From the NCBI RefSeq assembly GCF_037975245.1, contig NC_092561.1:1958501-2022500 (forward strand): DNA of 64,000 bases, read 5' to 3'. The translations under genes and the position numbers were made by a program. Below the pieces are notes generated by a model. That model had not been told where the DNA came from, did not search any database, and saw only the letters and a list, made by a program, of their open reading frames with translations. This stretch comes from Apostichopus japonicus. Lineage: Eukaryota; Echinodermata; Holothuroidea; Aspidochirotida; Stichopodidae. This document shows positions 1 to 15,600 of the stretch, one piece after another; the first letter of the stretch is position 1, and every line of letters begins with the position of its first letter.

Positions 1-595
1 TCGATGAATATTCATGTATAATCATACACTTAGTAAAGGTTGTTGTTTGTGATGGATATATTCGTAAAAGGATACACTCTCTCGTTCCTAAAAATGCGTT
101 TTCCTTCAGACATAACAAATAACGTTCAAACCTAGCAGTAGTTATGAGATGTGCCATCAAAGACTTTATTCATATCAATGATAATTCACAATTCAGGAGT
201 GATAGACACAGACGTTTATTTTATTACTTTTATCTGTAAGTGAAGTAAACCATGAGTTTCCTTCAGCTGATTCAAATGAATGACAGGATGGTGGTGCCTT
301 TCTTCAATAAACCGTTGTTAATACCAATGGACACCATTCTCACTTGTGTTGTAAACGTGGCATTCTCTATAATAAGCTGACGATTTACCTAATCACCCGA
401 CGATCGAATAATAAGTGTTACATTTCAAATGCAAATGTATGAACATTTGGCTAGGCCTAGATAAGAACATGCTATGAAATGCTGAACTGTAAAGCAACCA
501 AATTTTACATATAATGTCATTGGCATATATTCTACACATCACTTGAAGCTATTTCTGAATTTCTCTTTTGTTTTGAGTGAGTAAACCAGACCTAC
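1..595. other. CPT1 intronic sequence, no other feature seen
   Basis: Continuation of the CPT1 intron after exon 8. I looked for the next CPT1 coding block on the minus strand and did not find it. No long ORF, RNA gene or clear repeat terminus is visible. Confidence 0.6.
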
Positions 596-676
596 CTCTC
601 TCCTGCAGTCAGAGCAGGCAAATGGAGCTCAGCCTCTGTGGGTTCATAAGTGTCTTCAAGAATGCTTGTAAAAATC
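596..676 (-). CDS. CPT1: CPT1 coding exon 8, last exon in the window
   Basis: 81 bp, acceptor ctttaatcttcag, donor GAGAG/GTAGGT. It encodes [20 protein letters not shown] and then ALTAGER, the conserved LxALTAGxR block. The next family block (xWAxxRxxYF) is not found in positions 1-595, so the following exon lies outside the window. Confidence 0.92.
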
Positions 677-3600
677 CTGAAGATTAAAGAAAGAAAGAAT
701 AATATGGATTGCTCCGACAACTTTGAAAATATGTATCAAAAGACGAATATTACCTAAATAAGTCACATTTGGTAGTTATTTGCATATAGTTCAAAAGATA
801 GACTTTTTTGTTCAGTTTAACAACAAGTTTGATCAAATCAAAAAATGTATAGGGAAATAATCGCTATGACGATGTTGTCAAGACTACCCAACAGAGTCCC
901 ACGCCTGATAATACATTAATGTTATTATTATAGTATTATTATTTACATTGCTGTTTGTGCACATAAAATTTGTTGCAAAAATGGAACCACCGTAAACACA
1001 CAGAGGTGTCATCACATTAATATGAAATCCATCTTATTGACAGAACACAGACATTAGAAGCAACTTCAAGATGAAATGTGACACAGAAGCTACTCACTTT
1101 TCTAGATCACAGGGCTCCAAGGTGGATCCGTTTAGCTGGAGGGGTACCTTGTAAAAGCGACCTCGGTTTAGAACGGCTATATGACGACTGTCGTTCAAGT
1201 GGACATTTCTTCAAAACGAAAAAGATGTGAAACATTACATTGCGACAGGCAATCAAGGCAAAATGCATAACAATGAAAATGAAACACTTCTTTCTGTCAA
1301 AAAATCAACAAAACCAACACTTACATAAGGAATAACGACTCATCACAAACAAAAGGCATAAAGAGTGGCCGGGAAAATGCATCAATCGATAACAGCAAGT
1401 CTTGATAACAGTTTTGTAAGAAGTCAGTTCATTTTTAATGTTGAGTGATGGCGAGTTATTTTCCCGAGTTAGAGTTGTGTCATTGCCAGTTATTTTCCTG
1501 AGTTAGAGTCCAGTCATTTTCCTGAGTTAGAGTCATTGCTAGTTTTTTTCCTGACTTAGAGTCCAATCATTTTCCCGAGTTAGAGTCGAGTCATTGCAAG
1601 TTATTTTTCTGACTTAGAAGTCCTGTTCAATGTCTCAGAGGTGCAAATTAGCGGAAAAGTCCAAGAAAACGCATCAAAGAGGAAAGCTGCAGTAGGTTTA
1701 AGAACACACGCTCGGGCTAGAATGAATTAATATCAAACAATAGTTACTATCTCTGCAGACCTGACGAGTTCTATTGTGTGAAATGCAGAGCACAAAGATT
1801 GTCTTAGTTTTGCATCCTGGCTGCAGAATGCTGCAGCCCTAACAGACAATGCTTTACGATGTCTCAGGTGGGATCCTTACCTATCTGTCTCAATGCCGGG
1901 TAATCTGGTAGTGTTAAAGACCCTCTCATACTGCCAGGAGCATAGAGGTACAGTACCAGCTCCCATAATGGGTTTAACATCCTCCCTGTCCAGAAGCTTA
2001 CGGAACTGAAGTAATGCTACAACGCAGTTAGCAGCCCGGGCTGCTTGAATATATGATAGTTGGCAAGTGATTGTATCCTGACGTAGAAAGCAGAGAGAAA
2101 AGTGATGAAACAAGATTTATTGAAAAGCCCATGCCTAATTTATATCATTTTTAGTGATAAGTTGATGGTGTAAAGTAACAGATTTATGTTCACAGGTAGG
2201 ATACCAACGCTTTCTGATCAGGAACAGTACCATTGAAAATAAGTAAATTCAATGAAAAAATGCAGCTTTGAAGTTTAAGGCTAACCCTGTTTCCATTTTT
2301 AAATGACCCCTGACCTTCCTCTCTCTACCAGTTTCATACAAAATAGTCCTTCACGAAATGAGTGGGGTCTGTAAGGAACATACCATTCCGTAGTAGTTAC
2401 TGTTGACCATGATTGGAGAGCGCCCTCTGAGGTACACATACTCCTCCCACCAATCGCTGACGTAGTTTGTCGACCAGAGCCATTTGAGGTAAAGGTATCT
2501 TTGAAATCTTGGTCCTACGGTGTCTTCAAATTCTTTGGCAAGTTTTGAAATACGGTCATACTCATCGTCCTCCAGGAGGCCTCTCACTGACTTTAAATAC
2601 TGCACACCAAAGAAAAGGACGACAAAGAAAGAAGTTTTACAAAAGATAAACAAACAAAATTATTTCATTTTGTAAATAGATGCTGATGCAAGATTATGTT
2701 GTTATTCGTTCTCATGCTGTTGTACTCATACTCATGCTGTTGAACTCGTAATCATGCTGTTGCACTCGTATTCATGCTGTTGCACTCATAACTATGTTGT
2801 TGAACTCGTTCTCATGCTGTTGTCCTCGTACTCCTGCTGTTGTACTTGAAATCATGCTGTTGTACTTGAACTCATGCTGTTGTACTCGTACTCATGCTGT
2901 TGTACTCTAACTCCTGCGTTGTCATTGTACTAATGCTGTTGTACTCATACACGTGCTGTTGTACTCGTACTCATGCTGTTGTACTCATACTCAGGCTGTT
3001 GTATTCATGCTATTGTACTCAATACTCATGTTGTTTTACTCATCTCATTCTGTTGTACTCGTACTCATGCTGTTGTACTCATTCATGCTTTTGTACTCAG
3101 TCAATTTCTTGTAGATACTGCAGTCTAAAAAAATTTCAGCCATCTCTCTCTTTTGACGATTTAAATGAAACTTCAAAATTAGTAGTATTCTGGTGAAAGT
3201 CTAAAAGATTTTTTAGTTTAACTTTGTCCAGACTTACACATACTACAAATTGTATGCTTAAAAAGTACCTACTGGTTTTGTAAAACATATTGCAGTACTC
3301 GGGTCAAAGGTCAAGATCTTACCCTTGCTGTGGTATCTTTCAGTGCTGGTACGGGCATATTAGGTAAAGATCCTTGGTAGCTGTATAAGCCTGGTTTCTT
3401 GGCACAGAAAGTCTTCATTACAGCCTGAAATAGTTTTGAGGACAGAATGTTATAAAGATGAAATACATGAAAATACATGAAAATACATGAACACTATTAA
3501 CATGAAAATACAACGACACGCCTGTAGGCTGGGGAAGGAAAATGGCGGGAAAACGTAGGCAGTTCGCGGAACTGCTATCCCCGCAAATAAAACCTAAGGG

Positions 3601-6600
3601 CGGAAACGCACTAGGAAAAACAGTCCCCAAAACCCTCCCTTTCAACAAAAAGGATACTTATCGGGCTGGAAAAGACTGCTACTGTAATACTCCTAAGAAT
3701 CCAAGGAAAGAAAACTTCCAACGATCGCAAAAAAAACCAAGACGAAATCCAAGGGAAATTTTTCCACAAGAAATCTGTGTAATGACACTTTTATTGGTAG
3801 AATGAGAAGGAAGGGCAGAGACCGGGGGGGGGGGTCCGGTCATAGAGGGCGCACAGTGTTACTATTTTACCAGGACTTAATAGGCACGGTAGAACGAGGT
3901 GCTTAGTTTGTGAGGAGACAGGTAAGCGAGGAGCAATGTAAATTAAAGAGTATACATATGTTGAGAACTAAGCATTCCTTTTAGGGGTCACTTTGGTAAG
4001 TGATGCTGTAACCCATACGGAAGCAGTATGTTAGCTTAGGTACCTTGTCAAAAATAGGATGCTGAGGGGGATGCAGCTTCCTGCAGCCAGGCTGACCTAG
4101 TACATAATATTATGTGCTGTGCAGTTTCACACAATAGACACTGCTGGTGTTAGGAGATAATCCCTATCATTTTGTATTGATTCAGCCTAGCTGAGGAGCT
4201 TGCAGCTGCTGCAGCTTTTCTTTTTGACAAGTTGCCTTTAACTAGTTAAGTTTGAGTATTAAAATGTGAAGATAATGTTGAAAATTAAGTTGAACATAAT
4301 AACAGCTTGTAAATGTTTGACTGAAGAAGAAAAAAAACACTAGCAAGCTGTCTTAATTTGAACTGTTTGGCCTATTCCTTTGTTGAACAAACTTTGGTAC
4401 CATTGATAAATTTGGGAAACAAACACAAAAAGTTGTTTAATGGAAATTTTACCAACAAGTAATCTGTCCTGAAGCATTTTATGTCCTCCTTAAGCCAAAT
4501 CTATCAACATCTTAAAAAAAAAAAAAAAAAAAAAATTTGGCTCCTTCCTACGACAGTAAACTTGGAATCGTATCACCCATAATGCAACCAGGCAAGTAGA
4601 TTCCAAAAGATGGAAAAGGGGGGACTAGGCACTTCTAGGCACCAATGGTAACAGGTCGTTAAGGGCGTGCAATGCTAAAAATGTTTCCAATTCACTGTAA
4701 GGCATGGCAGAGCTGGAATGGTTGTGCAGAGACAGGTAATGTGAAGAAGCAAAGTCAATTCATACCATCCATATTGTAGTGCTCCAGGATGTTCTCCCTC
4801 TTGGTTCATACATGTAACCTTTGTAGTATAGGAGAGCCTTCAAGGAGTACCTCAAGAAGATGATGATTCCCAACCAGAGAAACGAGGCAAATAGAAAACT
4901 AGAGATGAAGGTGCCGGTAAGTTTATTAAACGACCTGAGGGAGAAAGAGCACAACAAAAATTCAGAGAAAGAGCTGATTGACGACAGCTTAATGTAACTT
5001 CACGTCTCTCTTAAAGGTCATACTGTATTTAAGTATTTTGTGTTCCCAAATTTGATGAAAACTAAATTGGCCTATAAGATTTTTACAAAATTAGAATTTG
5101 TGAGTTTTCCAAAGTTTTCCAAAGAATCATTTCCTACAGATACCTGACCATTGAAACTATTTCCTTAGTTATGGAACTACTGTAACTGTGTCATTGAGAT
5201 CATATTCTTGGAGGCAGGAGGGATAAAACTTCTTGAAATTTCTTTCGCATCGAGCTGCATACGCAGAGCCGAGACATTTTTTTTAAACTGTGTTAATTTA
5301 TTCAATTTTTACAGCCAAGTGTAATTAAAAGACCTACTCTACAATATGTTGTTACACTACACTACTGTACATAGGTGTAGCTATAGCAACATACTATGAA
5401 AAATGGCCAGGTTGCTACAAAAATTCAAAGAGAAAATAGCAGTTTCTTTTGGTACAAGAATGGAGGAACCTATTTAGAGTTTATCTGTTCATTTCGGAAA
5501 CACAGTATGTACAGGGGGGACCACTCACGTACTTTCAACATTATTAAATGTACAATGGCATACAGGTCTATTCCATTTCTAAGGGACTAAAATGTGATAC
5601 CTCACTCCATGTAACACCATCCTCATCACACCATGTAACACCATCATCATCCCACCATGTACACCATCATCATCACACCATGTGTAACACCATCATCATC
5701 ACACCATGTACACCATCATCATCCCACCATGTAACTGGTCATCATCATCACACCATGTGTAACACCATCATCACATCATGTAACACCATCATCACACCAT
5801 GTAACACCATCATCACATCATGTAACACCATTATCATCGCACCATGCAACACCATCATCATCACATCATGTAACACCATCATCATCACACCAAGTGTAAC
5901 ACCATCATCACACCATGTACACCATCATCATCACACCATACAGTACAACACCATCATCATCACACCAAGTGTAACACCATCACCATCACACCATGTGTAA
6001 CACCATCATCATCACACCATGTACACCATCATCATCCCACCATGTAACTGGTCATCATCATCACACCATGTGTAACACCATCATCACACCATGTAACACC
6101 ATCATCACACCATGTAACACCATCATCATCACACCATGTAACACCATTATCATCGCACCATGCAACACCATCATCATCACACCATGTAACACCATCATCA
6201 TCACACCATGTAACACCATCATCACACCATGTAACACCATCATCATCACACCATGTGCAACACCATCATCACACCATGTAACACCATCATCACATCATGT
6301 AACACCATTATCATCGCACCATGCAACACCATCATCATCACATCATGTAACACCATCATCATCACACCAAGTGTAACACCATCATCATCACACCAAGTGT
6401 AACACCATCACCATCACACCATGTGTAACACCATCATCATCACACCATGTACACCATCATCATCCCACCATGTAACTGGTCATCATCATCACACCATGTG
6501 TAACACCATCATCACACCATGTAACACCATCATCACACCATGTAACACCATCATCATCACACCATGTAACACCATCATCATCGCACCATGCAACACCATC

Positions 6601-9600
6601 ATCATCACACCATGTAACACCATCATCATCACACCATGTAACACCATCATCACACCATGTAACACCATCATCATCACACCATGTGCAACACCATCATCTT
6701 CACACCATGTGTAACACCATCATCATCGCACCATGCAACACCATCATCATTACACCATGTAACACCATCATCATCACACCATGTGTAACATCATCATCAT
6801 CGCACCATGTAATACCATCATCATCACACCATGTAACAGCATCATCATCACACCATGTGTAACAGCATCATTATCACACAATTAGAGACTCAATGGGTTT
6901 CATGCCCAGACTCTCTCTTGGATGCCTCTTGTTAAAAAAGTACAGTATATAATAATATTCAGAATATTATGGCAACATTTGTCATGCATAATTTACAGCA
7001 TGCAAGAGTTACAGTTAATTGATTGCCACATTGGTTGCTAGTATATATATGCCAACAAATTCTGCACAAATTCTATACAAATTCTTGGGCTTTCTGTCAA
7101 CAGTGCTGGTTGAAACCTGTATTGATCAACACAAATCCTTGGCATTCAATTTGAGCAGTGAGGCTTATATTTCTTCCAATAGGTTATATTTTGAAAGATA
7201 CGTCATCATTGCCAAAGAATATCTTGTGGAATTTTTGAGCTTACCAATGAATATCACCTTCATAAGGACAAAAACAAATTCGGTGGTGCAATACCATTTC
7301 TGAAGATCACTTTGTCAAAGTTGGATTTTGTAATAAGAAGGACAAAGTTTAAAAAAAAAAATGTAAATACAGCATGTATTGCTATATGGTTAAATTGTTA
7401 TGACATTCTCTGTGTATTCAACTAATACACAAGAAAAGCAATTGTGCAGTTGTGAATATACAATACTGTATATATTTTTACATTTTTTTAAAATATAATC
7501 ACAATGCAAAATTAAAGAAGAACGATAGTGACAGAAAAAAAATCTCTCATTTTCATATATAATGTAGTTTGTAAGTTACCAAGCAACATATTTTTTTAAT
7601 TTTCCAAATAGCACACCAGAAAGTTATAAAAAAGGGTATTAAAACATCGTTTTTTCGCCTCCGTAATTTGGGAATTTGCAAACACTGCAACGACCTTGAA
7701 CAGCCCTCAGGTCAGTGAATGACGTCACTGTGATGATCTTTTTCTGTTGTGAACTGTTCAGTACGGAGCTGTGCGTGCATTTCGTGTCAGCATAACTGTT
7801 ATTTTCCGGCGTAATGTTCAAGACATAAATAGATAATGAATATCATAGTGTTTCTTGATTTCTTCACCACGTGTTTAGAAGGTTTTTTTTACGAAATTTG
7901 CGGCGATTTCGCAACGATTTCCCAATATCTGAAGAGGTAACTCGCAAGCTGACCCAAAGTAACGTAAATCTCAAGATCACGTTTTTGGCGGGTTTTATAC
8001 AGAGTGATGTATGAATGTGCTCTCTTACCAGTCAAACTGGCACAATAACAATAGTGATGATAGTCTCAAACGTAGATTAGTATAACATCCGAAAGAAAAT
8101 CCAAAGTTCTAAACAAAGTAGATTCGCTTGTATGCACTAGGCCTACTGTAAAACATAAACGTTCCTTGTTCCGTGCGTCATGAAATCCAACAGAAAGGTT
8201 TCATTGAGCTTGAAATACAACTGCATTTGAACTCAATCGAGTTGTTAGTCTAGCTCGAACAATTTTCTCACTACATGCAATGCCTATTGCGTTTATTCAC
8301 ATGCATGCCTCGTGGTTTGGGCTTCAGGAGGAATCGTATTCTAGCCCAACTTCACGTAGGTCCGCAAACGGTACTTTCACACTGTGCAAACATAAGTGAC
8401 AGTGTGCTCTACCGTAAGTAATACTTACACGATGTTTTGTTTCGCTCGAGCATACACACATTTCCTATTCGTATTACATTTAAAGTGGTTTGGAGGGTAT
8501 GAACACATCTCTGCCCCAAAAAAACTCTGCCTAAGCGACGTCCATGCCCCAATTGAAATTTGCACGTTGATTCTCTCCTCACATACCGTAGTCATTAGGT
8601 TGTTCACGTCTGACATGTCTTCCAGTTCTAACACTTACTGTTGCATTTATCGGGATATATATAAATAATGCGGCATAAAAGCATCAATCTTTCAAACTTT
8701 TATTACTTTAGTGACCTTGCCACACGCAAATTTCAATTGGGCCCGAGAAGCATCTTCTGTGAAGTGGGCAGAACAAACTTTCACATTCTTGCCATGAGAA
8801 ACTCCTGGTGCGATGAAGTCTTTCCTGGTTCTCCTCACAAATCGTATCCAGAGTTTCCGATATCTCTCACTACTTTTTCCGCTTGGAAAATTGAGAAAAC
8901 TTATTGTAGAGTCCACATTCATTCTGTTGCATCCCCTTACAACGCAATTTCTTGGATTTTGCTAGTGGTTTACGTTGTTTGTCGAGTCTAATATAGAGTA
9001 GGTTGCAACTAAACTTACACACTAAGTGCACACTGCTGAAGTACACTACGCCGAGCTCACGTTGTTATCATCATAATGACGTCACATGTCACTGTAGATC
9101 ACGTGATCATCATATCGCTTTTCGCGAAAAGCCCAATTTTTGTTTAAAAATCAACGAGTTTAGGAATTTTTTTTAAGCCTTTCCCAACATCGGATTGACT
9201 TGAATTTTCACATGTGTAAAATGGAAACCAACTACAATACTCTTGAATAGAATCGTATTTTTTCTTCGATGGTGAAAAATCACTATCGTTCATCTTTAAT
9301 ATAAAATAAGGTCATTTGAAAGAATTTTTCAGTGCTAGAGGATGGAGATCTCACCTTCACAGTAACTTAACAGTCAGGTTATGCTGTAATATTATATGAG
9401 GTCACTTTGAAACACTCAACACTTATCTTTTGAAAAAAACAAGTCACACTGTTTGTTTACATTCTAAAGCAAATCTATAAATGCAGATTACTTTATTTGC
9501 AAACAACTTATTGCTTTCTTTCTTTACATCTGTACTCATTGAGTGACTCCCTAGCAACCATAACGCTCAACAACAGTATGTACTTGAAGTTTCTAAAGCT

Positions 9601-12600
9601 AGGGCTGCCATCAATTTGTCCCCCAAACTCTACCGTCCCATTCTTTTTTCTTTCTTTTTTTAAAGTAAAAAAGAAGATGATGTTCTGACCTGTAGGAAAA
9701 CATGCTACTGTACTTGTTCCAATTATTACCATGGAAACGAGTACTTTCCTGTTTGGTTAACCTATTTAGATGTTCATAGTAATTTACAACAATGTGTTTT
9801 TAAACAATTACCCAGTTTTCTACAACAGCAGATTTCCTTATACAAAGTTCTGAAGTCACAAAGGTCTAGATACCTTAACATGATACAGTGCGGTTGAAAG
9901 TAGGCATAACAGGCAGTATTGTGTCAGGGACATATTTATAAGTATTTACATACTGTATCAAAATGTCATGCAAAATGTGCAAGTTTCTATATGAACAAGT
10001 GCCAAGATGTAGTTAATAGCAGTTTTTGTGCATGTACAGGAATCATATAGTATTTTATAGTCCTGAGACAAAAGTTCATAGCCTTCAATAGCTGCTACAC
10101 AAAGATTGAGAAACTTAATTATTCTCTGTGTGTGACATTCACCATAGATATACAGTATGTAGTAAGCGTAGTTAGCGAGACTGGCACGCTGATAAGTGAA
10201 CCAGTCTTCAGTTAATTATGATCTGCTTGGTAAAAGTCTCAGGTCAAACTGGTCAGTGATTACATTAAGTGTATCTATATGTACTGTATATCAACTGGCG
10301 TGACAACGTGTGGAAGGAGGAAATTGTTCCATCCAGCTGGACGAATGGACGATGCAAATAAATGGCAAGTCTAAGGCAGAACACACAGCTATCGCTACTA
10401 TATCATGTCAGACTTTTGACTGACTCTATTCAGCAGACTTGTAGCAAGTCCAAACTTGTAAAAGTACTTGTGTATTAAACTCACATTTAAATGGACTTGT
10501 ACTCACACTGGTAGCATTTTGGAATGTTACAGTAGTATCTAGATACTCAGTACTACAATGAGAGTAAGTACTAATATGTGTACTCATAACCAGGGGAAGT
10601 CTACTGCTAGTTGTACTTGCATGTGTTGTTGACACCTTAGTACAGTACAACTCGGTTACGGTATGTACAGTAAACTAAATTTAAAATCCTTACTACCATG
10701 AAACAGAACGTTCTGGCAGTTACTAAGCCTTTTCAAATGACAGTGTTTGTTAATGCCTGCACACTGTAGTTATAGTACTACAGGTCTATTTGTACATTTA
10801 TTGATATGAAACATTGCATGGTACGCTGCGACTGTATGTTATAAAATGTATTCGTTAATGCCAGTTCATGTTCTGCAACCACTACCAGCAATAAGAACAT
10901 AGCAAGTACTGTACACATAAAGCAATATAAAGTGACAGGCAAAATAATTTAAGAAAGATAGATAAATAAAAAGCATTTAGCCCAGCTTCTATGTATGTAT
11001 ACATGTCAAATTAACATATGTACAGTAGAAGTAGACATACATGTACAGATGGGCTTTGATCCAAGAAAAGTGATAAAATATCTTATTACAACAAAGCAAT
11101 ATCTACTGTACAGACACACCAAATGGATGAATTCATCGCACTTGTGGTGTCACAACGTACTGTAGAAAGAGACCTTCAGTTTGCTCTTAAAGGGACAACC
11201 GACAAGACTTTGAGATCTGTTATCCCCTTGACCCCCCCCCCCCGCCCTCCAAACACCAAAAACCGTCAACATTTCTAGCAAACCCATCCTTAATTTAGTA
11301 GTTAACTTGGCCGCACCTCTCTCTGCCTTTCTTGTAATCTTCAATGGGGTGAGATTTTTTATCTGGTTAACCAGAATTAAGCTCTTTCCTGGTGGAAAAG
11401 ATGACTTCAGGCCAAGTTTTAGCCTTGAAATGATTATATAGTACGAGGAAAAGAACAAACTTGAATGCTAATACCGTTTCTATAGCTAATGCAGTTTTTC
11501 AAGATATTCAGCTTTCAAATTAAAAATGTCTGGTATGCTCCTTTAAGGCTCAATTGATGAAGACACTGGCTCCTCAGTGCAGACCTAAATTTTTTTAGCA
11601 ATTGCTTTACAAATTTGTTCTGTGGGGTAAGTCAATCAAAATCGTCATTTAAGACGTAAGAACAACAGTGTACTCTTGGATGACTTGCAACACCCTTTGC
11701 CCAAGTTTACAAATTTTAAATGCATTTTATAGATGGCCATAAAAGTAATAAACGTGTTGCTATTGACATTTTGCGTTGTGTTAGACTAGGTCACCTATCA
11801 ATTTAATAAATGATAAGCCTCAGATGTTCAAAGGAGCATTTCTCAAAAACTAAAAGGGATCTACGGAAATACGACCGTGACTGACAAACAATGTTTTCCA
11901 ACGGTCCAGAGCATACCAACATTAACGTCATGCCTCATGGCATCCTCTGACTACAGTTTGTTCACCTATGATCGGTACAATGCCCAAGATGCACATTAAA
12001 TATTGCAAAACAGTCAAATATATGTAGCAGTGACTATTACGTAAATATAAAATAGATTTAATTCTTTTTACAGTCATACTGACCTAAAATCAGAAATAAA
12101 GAATATTGTTTAATTAACTGTAGTTTGAAAGACTCGAAGGGTTGTAAATTAACTTTACACCTTGCTGACGAGAGGGACAATGGAACACCACTAGTATGAC
12201 CCATTTATACTGTACAACAGTTTAGAACGAAACTCTGGGGTAAATGGCTACTGTAAGGCAATGTTAACCCTCACTTTCCTTGACCTGTTTTTAGCTCCAT
12301 CCAAGGAGAAAAACTGCTGGTAGAATCAGAGATATTACAGATTAGTTTTCACAGTTGTTTGCTTTAATATTGATCGTAGAGTTGTATATGGGTTTCTCAA
12401 TATAATTACTGTACATTTACAGATTTATGGATACAGGAGTTAGCTGGGAAAATACTGAGAAATGGTAACCAATTATTAAAAAGAGTTCTCACTACTGGAG
12501 ATAGACGAAAGACTGTTTTTATGTTTTTATGGTAGGCTAACATAGAAAGTGAAAATATCTTGGATCTAAATTTACTTCCAATGGTATCACCATTATGCAA

Positions 12601-15600
12601 TTGAGTACCTTTAATTTGGTAAAAAATGCTCAAAGGTGAGGGGGATCTCACCAGTATGCCCTTCTATATTGGTTACACTTTTCAGGCAAATCGTTAGTCC
12701 CCCTTCACCCCCCCGCCTCCCACTCAACGTCAAATTGGGCTCCTATGCCCATGAATATTTAACACGATAAAAGAGCTAGCCTTTCCAAGTAAAAGCCTTA
12801 CATTGCTGTACGAGATACAGTATATTGCAGATTTACTGTAGGTAATTTTTAACAGGTCAATAAATGAGCAGTTGGTGATTAACTACAAGCTGTGTAACCT
12901 CCAACATCAAACAGACCCCTATAAATATATTTGCACAATAATAAATAATTTCCCGTCACTGAGGATGAGGGTTAGCTTTGTTCTGTATATACCGTATTTT
13001 ATACAAAGTGACCTTCTCAAGATGAAACCTGCTTTACACCATCTGGGCTGTGTACTTTAGTCCTTGAATTACCACTAAATACACAATAAACAGGTAATAA
13101 AGACAAACCTTAGTAGATGTACTGGGTTATTTCTTATGTATATACATATGGAATATTCCATCTCCTAAATAGTCACATGCCATACATATCTAATGTATGA
13201 TCCAACCGATTAGGAGTGGCTGTGGGAGGCCAATTGGGCAGTAATCAAAACAGTTGTAGTTCCTTTTTCACTTTCAAGTTTACCATACTAACTTCTCTCC
13301 CCCAACCCCCCCCCCCTCACCCAACCCACCCCTTTCCAACATACACACAGCAGTGAGAAATGTAATATGTTCCAAATTTTGTAGAAATTTTGTTCCAAGT
13401 CTTGAATTTTCAAGATTGTAGATAAGACTAACTGTACTTCATGAATCTTTGCACTTTTTAGTATGGTACTGTACAGTGCAGTTATTTGACCATTTCGCAT
13501 CTATAATACTTTCAATTACTTTGCAATGTGATAATGAATAAGTTATTCCCTGCACACATACACAGACACAAACATACAGACAGACAGACAGACGTACAAA
13601 AATAATTACAATTGGTACAGCAGAATGTTACCCAAGGACTTACAGTAAATATCTGTACTGTACCAAAGTCCTTGTTTGAGTCCATCCTACTGTACGATAT
13701 GGCCAGTATACCATTTAATTTTCACCTTGACTTTGAGTCCTGTAGGATATATACTGTATATTTAACTGTCGGGACAAACACTATTAAACTTTTAAGAGGT
13801 TACTTAAAATGTAAATTGGTCTAAATGGTGACATTTCGATCAAAGTTGCCAAAAAGAGCCACAACGTTATGAACGTACTTCCTACTGTGTAGCTAGGGTT
13901 TCAATTAGTGTTGCGCCGATATTACCAATATCGGTTTTGGCCGATATCCGATATTATCATCCCAATATCGGTCCGATACCGATACCGATACCGATATTTT
14001 TTAACAGACAAAATAAAGGCAAAATCGTACTTTTAGTCATGCATACATTCACAAATAAATCTTCAAGTAAACAACAAAATATGGTGTTTTGTGTTCCTTT
14101 TGTCCTAAGTTGAAAAGAATGACTTTTTTCCTGATTTTGAAAAAGAGAATTATAATTGAAATCCAGCCAGAATCTTTTTCACTGCAGCGCTGCACGCGAT
14201 AATAAAATGGACGCAGTAAATGTGAGCCTTAACATCGTAAAGACTTACAAGTAGCTATAGTGTTAACGTATGCTTGCAAAATTGCATCTTAATTAGGTTA
14301 CGAACTGTCGATCACAATGTAAAAATGATAATTTATTGAGTTTATACTCAATGTACAACTTATTCACTTGACCGTATAGAGAAGAAAAAAACTGAAAATC
14401 AGTAGAGAAATGACCAATTGTGTACGGAAAGTAAGGTGGTACACCTTTCAAATATTACGAAAGATCGAACAAAACACTTTCGAAAAATTCACGCAAAACT
14501 GGCATATCGTACTAAATGCAACTAATGTCATGTAAACAAGGCTCTAGTGCATCCATTTATGAATATACCGTAAGACCACATCTGTTTTTAAGCGGGGGAA
14601 AAAAGAAAGTATTTTCTAGAATTTCCAAAAATACGGAAAAAATAATATCCTACCATAGTTAATTGTATAGCAAATAGCCTAACCACCTCGGCGGTTACGG
14701 ATCTCACGTAACTGAAAAGTTCCCTGGCAACTTGCCAAAAAATGTTAACAAACAGGTGTTACACAGGGGATGAGCTTACAGTGTGTTTGGGAAGGTACCT
14801 GGGAAAATTCGCAGCACATGTACGGCGGTAGTTGGGTATAGGGTTAAACACCGCAGTTGTAAAAATGTACGCATTGTGCACGCTATTCATTGTTAGGCAG
14901 TCTAGAGACAGGGCTTTGCTGAACGTTGTTTGTTTCATAATATCGGAAGTTTTGTAAGTTGCACTTTTTAAAGATTGAAAGACAGATTAAATCTCTTTTC
15001 ATTTTATAACATAATATAGCTACTCTAACTTGTCATTTTAAAATTTTCGTCTGTTTCGTGACAATTTAAATAAGAAAATTATTTTGCATACTCAACTGCG
15101 ATTTTTTTTTTATCGCCAGACACGCAAAAAAAAGCCAATTTTTCGGGGCTTTATCCCCCAGGATCCCCACAAGGGGTTCTACCCCATGACCCCACCAAGG
15201 CCCTAAGGCGGGCCCCTGGACACTACGCCTTTTATGCTCGCGTGCTCGGCGTGTTCGCTGGGCGAACACCGGCGGGAAATCGGCAGTGTGTTCGCGGAAA
15301 ATTAAAAGTGCAGTTATGCATCATGTTCAAGGTTTTCACGGAGGCCTTGGAGAAAATGAATGGTTAGTACAGTACAGTGTATACATGCTGCACTAATGCT
15401 ATGTGTAGGCCAAGGTTCACGAAGGTCATTGGTTATATTCGCGCGCCGTAGACGTGTTTTAGAGGTTACGGAGGGTCAGGTTTCCATGGATATTAATCGA
15501 AAATGAATAAGAGTTTAACTGACGCTAAAGAAATGGATCGTCTTGGGCAGATTAACAAATCATTGCAAGTATAAATAAGTAGCTCTGCTGTGAAAAAAAA

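Noticed and set aside
2894-3196. 100-codon Cys/Tyr/Ser-rich ORF on the plus strand
   Set aside because: It is the 20-bp minisatellite read through, inside a CPT1 intron.
5548-6714. Long His/Thr-rich frames on the plus strand and Met/Val-rich frames on the minus strand
   Set aside because: They lie wholly within the minisatellite and only reflect its composition.
8425-8668. ORFs on both strands inside the TTAA transposon
   Set aside because: No domain; they flank the THAP exon without matching splice sites.
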